Under the pieces are notes generated by a model. That model ran no database searches. It was given only the letters and a program-made list of their open reading frames with translations, and had not been told where the DNA came from. The position numbers and the translations under genes are program-made. Positions 16,218-24,300 of a stretch of DNA of 31,424 nt are shown one piece after another. Source of the stretch: DATEEG01 sp035525055 (lineage in GTDB: Bacteria > Actinomycetota > Acidimicrobiia > Spongiisociales > ZC4RG35); assembly GCA_035525055.1 (NCBI GenBank), contig DATLEZ010000132.1:1-31424 (forward strand), in the 5' to 3' direction. The first letter of the stretch is position 1; the number at the start of each line of letters is the position of its first letter.

Positions 16218-16466
16218 TCAGATCCCAGATGACGTGCAGAACCTGTTGTTGTTCCAATCATTGTCAACGCGAGTCGCGTCATCGATAGCGTCGAAGCTCC
16301 CATTGCCGCATCCAATGTTGCGATTTATCCGGTTGTTGCTCGATCCATTCACGACAGCGAAGCCCGATGTGCCGTTGCTCAGAGACGTGTTGCTGACCAA
16401 TCTGTTACCGGTCGCTCCACTGAGAACGAAGCCATCGGCGGTGTTGCCAGTCGCCCCTTACCGTGT
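16218..16466 (-). pseudogene. Relic: C-terminus of a right-handed beta-helix repeat protein
   Basis: The minus-strand frame reads GNTADGFVLSGATGNRLVSN, then TSLSNGTSGFAVVNGSSNNRINRNIGCGNG and a final DNDWNNNRFCTSSGI with stop. The regular Asn-rich GN.A..GF......NR...N pattern is that of PbH1/NosD-like parallel beta-helix proteins, usually secreted carbohydrate-active or adhesive proteins. Only about two and a half coils remain. Immediately upstream a TAA interrupts the frame, and the sequence then passes into an unrelated glyoxalase-fold fragment. Confidence 0.7.
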
Positions 16467-16469
16467 TCC

Positions 16470-16619
16470 CTATTGCTCCGTCGAACCGATAGCCCGGGTG
16501 ACGACGTAGTAGTCGATATCGCCCCACTTCTGAAACGACCAACCGAGCACCTTCTCGTAGAAGCTGCGGGCGCGTTCCATATCATCGACATGGATCTCGA
16601 AATGAATCGGTCTTGCCAC
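16470..16619 (-). pseudogene. Truncated VOC (glyoxalase/bleomycin-resistance) protein
   Basis: A 49-residue frame begins at a GTG with a strong GGAGGAGG site. It reads ARPIHFEIHVDDMERARSFY, then EKVLGWSFQKWGDIDYYVVTR, and ends a few codons later. This is the first beta-alpha-beta-beta unit of a VOC-family protein, including the first metal-ligand His. Complete members have about 115-140 residues. The missing portion is replaced by the tail of a beta-helix gene, so the two relics mark a deletion junction near 16470-16480. Confidence 0.75.
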
Positions 16620-16714
16620 GGATCCTCCTCCTCGAAAGTTGGACCCGAACGCTAGTGATGAGGAGGCCGAGACCATCCGACGGCGGTGTTAGGCGGATGC
16701 GTCGGGACTACCTC

Positions 16715-16956
16715 GAGACGAACCGGCGGCGCTCTGAGGAAGGAATGCGTCGAGAGTTCGCGCACCCCCCTCGATCGCCCAAAGCGGTGATCGGTCCCCC
16801 CGCAAGCAGGGGGACAAGCCCCAAGTCTGGAAAGCCCAACTTGAGACGAACCGGCGGGAGTTCGCGCACCCCCGTCGATCTCGCTTCGCTTCGATCGGTC
16901 CCCCCAGCAAGCGGGGGGACAGCTAGCTGGGGGACAGAATCCTCGTTTTGTCCCCC
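16715..16956. repeat. G/C-run hairpin repeat cluster
   Basis: GAGACGAACCGGCGG occurs at 16715-16729 and 16843-16857, and GAGTTCGCGCACCCCC occurs at 16754-16769 and 16858-16873. Each unit ends in a hairpin: GTCCCCC/GGGGGAC at 16794-16815 and GTCCCCCC/GGGGGGAC at 16898-16920. A third hairpin pairs 16929-16939 with 16946-16956 with one mismatch. The region from 16620 to 17041 has no credible gene. Strong stems ahead of the LCP gene suggest termination or a dispersed intergenic repeat family. Confidence 0.7.
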
Positions 16957-17041
16957 CTCTTGAGGGTGGTCAGCGACCCCAGCGGCAGGTGAACCATCCG
17001 GTAACCTCCGGGCCCGCGGTACCGTATTCGGGCCAGGTCTC

Positions 17042-18043
17042 ATGAGTTCTTCCGCTCCCCCAGCTCCTCCTTCTGCTGCGCCGTCGCCGCCGGTTCGCCG
17101 GCAGCGGTTTAGCCGCGGGCAACGGTGGGTCATTCGGATCCTGTTGTTCCTGGTGGTGGTCACAGCGGCCCTGGTTGGGCTGGCGTTCTATTCGGAGTCG
17201 CGGATGGCTGACGCCGGCACCCTCCCGGCCCTCGCCGCCGGGGACGGCATTTACTTGATCGTCGGCACCGACAATCGCGAAAATCTTCCCGACGAACTGG
17301 GCGGGTTCTTCGGTGACTTCCCGGGTGCCCGGGCCGACGTCATCATTCTCGCCCAGGTTGGCGGCGGCCGTCGACAACTGCTGTCGATCCCTCGCGATCT
17401 CAAGGTCGATGTGCCGGGACACGGAACTCAGAAGATCAACGCCGCCTACGCCCTCGGCGGGCCTGACCTTTTGGTCGAGTCGGTCGCTCTCGCCACCGGG
17501 ATCCGGGCCAATCACTATCTGGAGGTGCAGTTCGGGGGGTTCGCCGCCATCGTCGACGCCCTCGGCGGCATCGAATTGACCTTTCCGTATGCGGCCCGCG
17601 ATCTCAAGTCCGGGCTGGCGGTGGAAGCCGGGACCCAGACCGTCAATGGACCGACCGCCCTCGCCTATGCCCGGTCGCGGACCTACGAGGAGTTCCGTGA
17701 TGGAGACTGGGTATCGGAGGGCAGCGGCGACATTGCCCGGACCGCCCGACAACGCGAGGTCCTCATGAAGATCATGAGCCAGGCTTCTTCGATCTCCGGC
17801 GTCGTCCGCAGCCCGCTGCTGATGAGCGCCGTCGGGGCCTATATGACTTCCGACTCGGGAACGAACGTCTTCGCTCTGGCCCGCACCGGTTGGGCAATGC
17901 AAACGGCCTCGGCCACGGACTCGGTGGCGCTGCCGGTGCAGATCTCGGAGGAGGGCGGCGTGTCTTATGTGATCCGGGTGGAACCTGCCGCTACCGAGGT
18001 CATCAACGCCTTCGTGACGAGGGCACCGCTTTCATCGCCTTAG
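17042..18043 (+). CDS. LytR-CpsA-Psr (LCP) family protein
   Basis: A 333-residue cell-envelope protein. A cytoplasmic Pro/Ser-rich N-terminus is followed by a membrane anchor at about residues 30-50 (VIRILLFLVVVTAALVGLAFY) and an extracellular LCP domain. Its signatures are IYLIVGTDNRE, RADVIILAQVGGGRRQLLSIPRDLKV, KINAAYALGGPDLLVESV, GFAAIVDALGGIELTF and LAYARSRTYEEF followed by TARQREVL. The conserved Asp and Arg residues that bind polyprenyl pyrophosphate are present. LCP enzymes transfer glycopolymers such as arabinogalactan or teichoic-acid-like chains onto peptidoglycan. The start at 17042 has only a weak AGGT upstream. It stands alone after the hairpin cluster. Confidence 0.9.
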   Translation: MSSSAPPAPPSAAPSPPVRRQRFSRGQRWVIRILLFLVVVTAALVGLAFYSESRMADAGTLPALAAGDGIYLIVGTDNRENLPDELGGFFGDFPGARADVIILAQVGGGRRQLLSIPRDLKVDVPGHGTQKINAAYALGGPDLLVESVALATGIRANHYLEVQFGGFAAIVDALGGIELTFPYAARDLKSGLAVEAGTQTVNGPTALAYARSRTYEEFRDGDWVSEGSGDIARTARQREVLMKIMSQASSISGVVRSPLLMSAVGAYMTSDSGTNVFALARTGWAMQTASATDSVALPVQISEEGGVSYVIRVEPAATEVINAFVTRAPLSSP

Positions 18044-18049
18044 ACCCGG

Positions 18050-18508
18050 TCACGGCGGCCACACCTTGTCGAAGCGCTCCAGCACCACCAGTTCGTCGTC
18101 GGTGATGGGGCTTCCTTCGGCCTCGAAGAACCAGATGTGGGCCTCCCGCCAGTACTTCAAGGATCGGTCGCCTTCGCCCTCGACCCACGCGAACTCTTCG
18201 TCGGCCTCGCCGAAGGGAACGATGTCGATGCGAGTCGTGCGGATGATGCAGATCGGCTCGCCGGTCCCGTCCAGGATCACCGAGTAGCCCCCGACCTCGG
18301 GCTTGGGTTCGCCATCCTCCTCGAAGCTCGAGAGCTTGCAGGTGGTGGCGCGTTTGGGACCGTCGCGCACCAGCAGACCCAGCTCCGTGGCGAGCTCGGG
18401 CATGTCGTCAGCACCGAAAGCCCATGCCTCGTAGGTGGCGTCGGTGTTGGTGGCATCGGCGAACGCCTCCCAAAAAGCGCGTATCGAAGGGCTGTGTTCA
18501 GTGGCCAT
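18050..18508 (-). CDS. ASCH domain protein
   Basis: A 152-residue protein with the ASCH fold, an RNA-binding PUA-like domain. Its characteristic features are KRATTCKL, GGYSVILDGTGEPICIIRTTRIDIVPFGEADEEFAWVEGEGDRSLKYWREAH and the C-terminal VVLERFDKVWPP. Some ASCH proteins are now known to hydrolyse modified cytidines or nucleic acids, but the role here is unknown. The ATG at 18508 begins at a normal N-terminus (TEHSPSIRAFWEAFADAT); the open frame extending upstream is antisense to the next gene. It ends seven bases from the LCP gene and is divergent from the EEP gene. Confidence 0.88.
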   Translation of the reverse strand: MATEHSPSIRAFWEAFADATNTDATYEAWAFGADDMPELATELGLLVRDGPKRATTCKLSSFEEDGEPKPEVGGYSVILDGTGEPICIIRTTRIDIVPFGEADEEFAWVEGEGDRSLKYWREAHIWFFEAEGSPITDDELVVLERFDKVWPP

Positions 18509-18621
18509 ACACCCATCCAAGCAGGCGGACCCATCCCAGAGATTCCGGGCCGTTCGCCATTTCGACCGACATCGTTTCCATTTCGGAGGCAAACTCAGCC
18601 GTACCCGAGTGGAGGAGTTCC

Positions 18622-19834
18622 ATGCCGGAGAACGACCCTCGTTCTGTGTCTCCTGATCGCCCTCGTCACACCCGTCGTCGCCGTTCAAGCTGATGACGGC
18701 AGGGTGGTCCGGTTCGCTACCTTCAATGCTTCGCTCAACCGCAACCTGGCCGGCCAGCTCATCAGCGATCTGTCCACCCCGGGCAACGCCCAGGCGGCCA
18801 CGATTGCCGAAATCATCCAGCGGGCGGAACCCGACGTAGTTCTCATCAACGAGTTCGACTTCGACGCCGACCACACCGCACTGCAGTTGTTCCAGCAGAA
18901 CTATCTGTCGGTGCCGCAGAACGGGGCACGCCCGATCGTCTACCTCTACTCGTACACCGCCCCGTCCAATACCGGCGTCCCCTCGGGCCTGGACCTGGAC
19001 AACAATGGATTGGTCGAGGGGCCCAACGATGCCTTCGGCTTCGGATTCTTCCCCGGCCAGTTCGGGATGGCGGTCTACTCCAAGTTCCCGATCGACTTCG
19101 ACGAGGTCCGTACCTTCCAGCACTTCCTATGGAAGGACATGCCGGGAGCCCTGCTGCCCGACGACCCTGCTGTGGCCGGGTCGGCCGATTGGTACTCGCC
19201 CGAAGAACTCGAGGTGTTCCGCCTGTCCTCGAAGAGCCATTGGGACCTGCCGATCGAGATCGGCAAGACGACGGTTCATTTCCTGGTGAGCCATCCCACC
19301 CCGCCCGTGTTCGACGGGCCCGAAGACCGCAACGGGACCCGCAACTTTGACGAGATCCGTTTCTGGGCCGACCACATCAGCCCTCGCCAAGGCGGGTACA
19401 TCTACGACGACAACGGTGTCTCCGGAGGACTCAAGCCGGGCGAATTGTTCGTTATCGCCGGCGACCAGAACTCTGATCCCCTGGACGGCGACAGCCTCCC
19501 CGGAGCCATCCAGCAGCTCATCGAGCATCCGCTGGTCAACGTCCGGGTAACCCCCGACAGCGATGGGGCGGTTGAGGCCTCGATCCTGCAGGGTGGGGCC
19601 AACGCGAGTCATCAGAGCGATCCCCGCTTCGATACCGCCGACTTCTCCGACACTGCTCCGGGAAACCTGCGGGCCGACTACGTGCTTCCCCGAAAGAACA
19701 TGCAGATTGTGGATGGAGCTGTGTTCTGGCCATTGCAATCGGACCCGCTGTTCCGCTTGACGGGAACCTTTCCGTTCCCCAGCTCGGACCATCGACTGGT
19801 GTGGATCGACTTGCAGTTCCGATTCCGAAGCTGA
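18622..19834 (+). CDS. Secreted endonuclease/exonuclease/phosphatase-family protein, one frameshift near the start
   Basis: The body from about 18630 is a complete EEP-fold enzyme: VVRFATFNASLNRNLAGQ, PDVVLINEFDFD, FGMAVYSKFPIDF, VIAGDQNSDPLDG with the catalytic Asp and Asn, and PFPSSDHRLVWIDL with the terminal Asp-His. EEP enzymes cleave phosphodiester or phosphomonoester bonds using divalent metal. In its own frame there is no start codon. ATG 18622, preceded by GGAGGAG, lies in another frame. Removing one C from ATGCCGG would give MRRTTLVLCLLIALVTPVVA, a perfect signal peptide. The insertion at 18625-18626 is therefore either a sequencing error or the inactivating lesion. A palindrome follows the stop at 19848-19861. 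Confidence 0.8.
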
Positions 19835-19847
19835 GGAGACATACCCC

Positions 19848-19861
19848 TTTTCGCGCGAAAA
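19848..19861. repeat. 14-bp perfect palindrome related to the 2107-2156 element
   Basis: TTTTCGCGCGAAAA lies 13 bases after the EEP stop. Flanks CTGAG, CCCC and AAAACGGCTCGAA match the element at 2095-2166, which carries an extra loop. It could act as a terminator or as a member of a repeat family. Confidence 0.55.
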
Positions 19862-19925
19862 CGGCTCGAACTCAGTCTGTGAGGCCGCTCCGACCTACCA
19901 TCGGTGACCCGTCGATAAGGACGAT

Positions 19926-20410
19926 ATGCCGGTGACCCTTCCACCCAACGGCACACGAGGCACGGAGCTGCCGAAGTTCGCCCGGCCGTTGATGAAGGCG
20001 GGGACGGGACTCAGCCACTTCATGTTCGGACTTCTCGGGGATCGGATGAAGATCCAGGGCGGGCCGCTCCTGATGATCAAGACGGTTGGGGCGAAGACCG
20101 GTAAGGAGCGTAAGACGGTCGTGGCCCGGTTCGAAGACCCGGGCCACCCTGGAGCCTGGCTGGTGGTCGGATCGGCCGGGGGTCGGCCCGGAACCCTTCC
20201 TGGTGCTACAACCTGGCCAAGAACCCGGGTCAGGTATGGATCACGGTGGACAAGGAAAACCACAAAGTCCACCCTGAGTCGCCGCACGGCGTCGAGCGAG
20301 ACGAGGCGTGGAAGGGGATCGTGTCCGTGGCGGCGGGCTTCGGGAAGTACGACATCTCCACCGACCGCCTGATCCCGGTGATCCGCCTGACCCCTTACAC
20401 CGTGGCTTAG
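19926..20410 (+). CDS. DDN-type F420-dependent nitroreductase-family protein, one frameshift
   Basis: Two frames make one deazaflavin-dependent nitroreductase-family protein. The first half reads KFARPLMKAGTGLSHFMFGLLGDRMKIQGGPLLMIKTVGAKTGKERKTVVARFED, then LVVGSAGG. The second half, in the next frame, reads NPSWCYNLAKNPGQVWITVDKENHKVHPESPHGVERDEAWKGIV and ends GKYDISTDRLIPVIRLTPYTVA. The junction is the five-G run at 20178-20182, where six G would restore the frame. The protein would be about 161 residues, normal for the family, which reduces substrates with F420H2. If the frameshift is real the gene is inactive; if it is a consensus error the gene is intact. Confidence 0.8.
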
Positions 20411-20439
20411 CGAGCTGGTTCAGCGAGTAGTTTCCACCC

Positions 20440-21321
20440 ATGATCGAGGGCATGGCTGCTGATCCCCGGTCGATGTCGATCCGACTTCAAGACGGTCGCC
20501 GCCTCGGGTACGCCGACCTCGGTGATCCCGACGGGCATCCGATGTTCTACTTCCACGGTTGGCCGGGATCTCGACTTGATCCCATCCCGGTCATCGGGGC
20601 CGCCGAACGGGCGGGCGTCCGCCTCCTCTCGGTCGACCGGCCCGGGTTTGGCTTGTCGGATCCGTCCCCAGGGCGAGCCTTGAGCGATTGGCCAAAGGAC
20701 GTCGGCCACCTAGCCGATCACTTGCATCTCGACCGATTCTCGGTCGTTGGTTGGTCGGGCGGGGGCCCTTCGGTGGCCGCTTGTGCATGGGCGATGCCCG
20801 ACCGGGTCCATTCCGCCGGTGTCGTCGCCGGGTGGAGCGAGATGAGCAAGCCTTCCCTGCGAAAAGAGGCCGGAGATCGTTTCATGCTCGGGCTGGCCGC
20901 TCGAGCCCCGGCATTGCTCGAACCCATCATGGGTCTGATGTCGGTCGCCGGTCGTCACCTGCCGGATCGCGTCTTGATGGCGATCGTGGCCCAGGGTCTT
21001 GGGGATAGTGACAAGAAAGTCCTCGCCAACCCGAAGGTGGCGGCGGCAGCTGTGGCGAGCGGTCGCGAAGCCTTCGCCCAGGGCAGGGTGGGAGCGACCG
21101 ACGATCTTCGGGTTACGGTTGGTGCGTGGGGGTTCGGGCTCGAGGACATCGCCTTGCCGCTCTACCTCTGGGAGGGTGCCGACGACCACGCCGTCCCTCC
21201 GAGCGTCATGGCCGACTACCGCCGGATAAGCCACAACCAGTACGTCGAGTTCCCCGGTGAGGGACACATGATCTTCTATTCCCGGGCCGAGGAGATTTTC
21301 CGAACTCTGGTTCGCGGCTGA
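20440..21321 (+). CDS. Alpha/beta hydrolase
   Basis: A 293-residue alpha/beta-hydrolase fold protein. The oxyanion region is MFYFHGWPGSRLD, the nucleophile elbow is VVGWSGGGP with Ser106, and VDRPGFGLSD precedes it. The acid is in WEGADDHAVPP (Asp248 or Asp249) and the base is His276 in GEGHMIF. The lid region is about residues 130-210. Substrate cannot be predicted beyond ester or epoxide-type bonds. It starts 29 bases after the DDN-type gene and may be co-transcribed with it. It ends one base from the convergent cyclase gene. Confidence 0.88.
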   Translation: MIEGMAADPRSMSIRLQDGRRLGYADLGDPDGHPMFYFHGWPGSRLDPIPVIGAAERAGVRLLSVDRPGFGLSDPSPGRALSDWPKDVGHLADHLHLDRFSVVGWSGGGPSVAACAWAMPDRVHSAGVVAGWSEMSKPSLRKEAGDRFMLGLAARAPALLEPIMGLMSVAGRHLPDRVLMAIVAQGLGDSDKKVLANPKVAAAAVASGREAFAQGRVGATDDLRVTVGAWGFGLEDIALPLYLWEGADDHAVPPSVMADYRRISHNQYVEFPGEGHMIFYSRAEEIFRTLVRG

Positions 21322-21322
21322 T

Positions 21323-24300
21323 CTAGGCGACGATTTCGAGCGCGGCGAGTCGGGCGAGGAATTCCTTGAGTTCGAGCCGACGGCACAACTCGTTCGCACG
21401 AGTCAGATAGCGGTCCCGCTCGGCCGACGGGCCCACCTCGATCAGAGCGACGAGAAGCATCGCCTCGTCGACCCTCATTCCTCTGGCTTCGGCCTCCTTC
21501 AAACCTCGGCCAAGCAAGGCGAAGCCGCGCTGGAGCTTTCCTCCCCGAATTGCGGCCTGACCTTTGTAGAGCGCCAACCGCGGGCGAGCGAACGGAAACA
21601 CCAGGGCGTATCGACCCAGTCGTGCCAGAGCCTTGCGACTGGTCTTCCGGAGCCGTTGTTCTCCACCAACCGGAAGCTGACGCTGGCTGAGCGCGGCGAG
21701 GGCATCGAACAGCGCGGAATAACCGGCAAGACTGGTGAAAGCGGCCGGGATCCGTGAAAGGTCTCGCAACGCACGCTCGGCCGCGTCGAGGGCAGGGCCT
21801 GGATCCGGTCCGTCGGCCAGGATCCGGGCATCCATCGCTCGGAACACGGGAGGGGTGATGAGGTCGCTGTGATCGATCACCTTCTGGCCCTGCCTCAAAC
21901 GAGCAAAGGCCTCAGCATCGTCGCCAGCCGCCAGGAGCACCGGGATGCTGTAGGTCAAGGCCCACGCCTCGTGCTGGGTATTGGAGCGAGCGATGGCGGA
22001 ATCCAGCAGTTCCCGATAGTCGGCTGCCGCCTCGGGGGCCGGAGAGGTGTAGGAGCGAGCGTAGGCCCGCAACGCCAGACAGATCCCGAGGGTGTAGTCG
22101 TCGCGCAACCGGCGGCACGCCTCGATGCCTTCGTCCAGGGCTGCATATACCTCTGGCCAGCGAGCACTCCCCAGGTTGTAAGCAGCGCGGGAGTTGGCGG
22201 CCGCGACTTTGTGCCCGGAACCGGGACGGCTCACCCACTCGGCGGTTCCCGGCGACACGGCGGTCGTCGTCTTCTCTTCGGCGCTCGCCGCCAGCCGGTT
22301 GTACCGCTGAGCGAGCCGATCGAGACGCAGCACTCCCGCCAGATAGCTGAGGTTGCTATACGCAAGGCCCGCCACCTCAGGGCGACCGCTGGCCTCGGCC
22401 AGGTTGATCGACATGAGGTTGAGGAGGGGGAACCCCAGCAAGTCGAGATTGAAGTAGTACACCTCCCCCAGGAGCGACGTAAGCCTCGCCGCCTGAATCT
22501 GACCCGGTTTCTCCGCTCTCCTTCCCCGGTAACCGAGAAGGTGGAAGATCTGGCGAACAACCTCGCCGGCCAGCCGGATCACCCGGCCAACGGAGGACTT
22601 GGGCGGGTGGTACCCGAGCAACGACAGGCCTGCCCGATAAGAGCTCTCAGCCCCGGTGAAGTCGCCCTGGGCCGCCCTGGCCTCACCGATACGGCTGCTC
22701 CACAATGATCGCCTTCGATCGTCCACTCCTGCGGGCCGGCCGCTCGAGTCGAGGTCGGCGGCCCGCCGGTAGAACTGGATCGTTTCGACGTTGGCACCTT
22801 CGTCGCGAGCATCGCGTCCTGCCTCCTCCAGGTAGCCGAGGGCCCGCACGGCGTCGCCCGCCTTCTCCCAATGGTGAGCGAGGGTGGCGAGTGGAACCGT
22901 CGAACTGGACTCCGACTCCCGACGACGCTCGTACCACTCCGCCGCCGATCGGTGCAAGCGCTGCTGCTGTTCGGGCAGGAATAGTTGATAGGCCGCGGCC
23001 TGAATGATGGCGTGGCGAAAAGTGTGCCCCTGCCCTGCACCGGGGGCGGTCAATTGGAGGGTGTCGAGCTGAGCCAGCTGCTCGTCGATTGTCGACCGGT
23101 CCAGCCCGTTGGGATGGATGGCCGCCAACCCTTCAACATCGAAAGTCTGACCGAGGACACTCGCCACTTTCAACGTGAGGCGGGTGTTCTCGGCGAGTTG
23201 ATCGAGTCGACCCGTCACTAGTTTCTGAATCTCATCGGGCAGGACCAGCTCGTCATCGAGGTGGCGGCCATCGGCCAGCCTGGCCACCCGGCCCTCCACG
23301 ACCAGCACTCCAGCATCAAGCAGCGCGAAGGCGAGTTGCTCACTGAACAGCGGGTGACCGGACGCACGCACCCGGATTAACTCGGCGACCTCCGCTGGGA
23401 TCTCGTCGACTCCGAGTTTGTCGCAGACCATTGCCACGGCGTCGCGGGGGTTGAGCGCTCCGAGCCGAAGATGAAGGGTTGAGGTGCCGCGGAGCAAGGC
23501 GTCTCGCTCGGGAGGCAAGTTCGTCATGGGCCGGCTGGTCATGACCAGCATCAAAGGTGCGACCTGTTCGGCGACGGTAAGCGCGAGGTCCCACGACGAG
23601 GCGTCGAGCCAGTGGGTGTCTTCGAGCACGATCAACAGACGGGATCCAGCCGCCGAGCGCTCGAGCAGCCTCACCAGCATGCTGGCAATCTCATGCCGGC
23701 GAGCTCGGGGCGACATTGCGATTGTCTGCTCGGTTTCGGGGAAATCGACAGCGAGGGCGCCGTTTAGCAGCGACAGAAACGGATGGAGGCTCTCGGGAGC
23801 GTCCAGCATTTCGAGAACGCGGGCCCGACGATGACTGGGATCAACGGTGTCTGAAAGCCCGAGCAGTTGAGCCAGCACCGCCTGCCAGGCATGGTACGGA
23901 CTACCGGCGTCGATCTCCTCGCCGGCCCCGAGAACGGCCACAACGTTCATCTCGGTGGCGGTGTTGATCAGGTCGGCGGCCATTGCCGACTTGCCGATGC
24001 CGGCTTCCCCTTCGATCAATACAAAAGAGTTCTTACCGCCATCGACCAGCCCCCCGAGGGCAGCGGCAAGCTGGCTTCGCTCATGGTCTCGTCCCAGAAG
24101 CGGGTGAGCTAGGTGGGCACGAAGCGAGGTGAGCGCCCTCCGGGCAGCATCCTCCTCCCATAGTGGGCGATGCACTGAGAGCGGCCGGGCTCTTCCGGCG
24201 AGATGGCGAACCCCTAGGTCGGAGAATCGGATCCGATCGAGACTGGCCGTAGCGGTTGTTGAGTCGCACAACGTCTCGTTGGTCGCTGCCTCCATCAGCC

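Noticed and set aside
16715..16956. Repeats considered as a CRISPR array
   Set aside because: Only two imperfect direct repeats with unequal spacing and no cas genes; hairpin stems explain them better.
18137..18621. N-terminal extension of the EEP reading frame
   Set aside because: It is antisense to the ASCH gene and lacks a signal; the real start is ATG 18622 with one base error.
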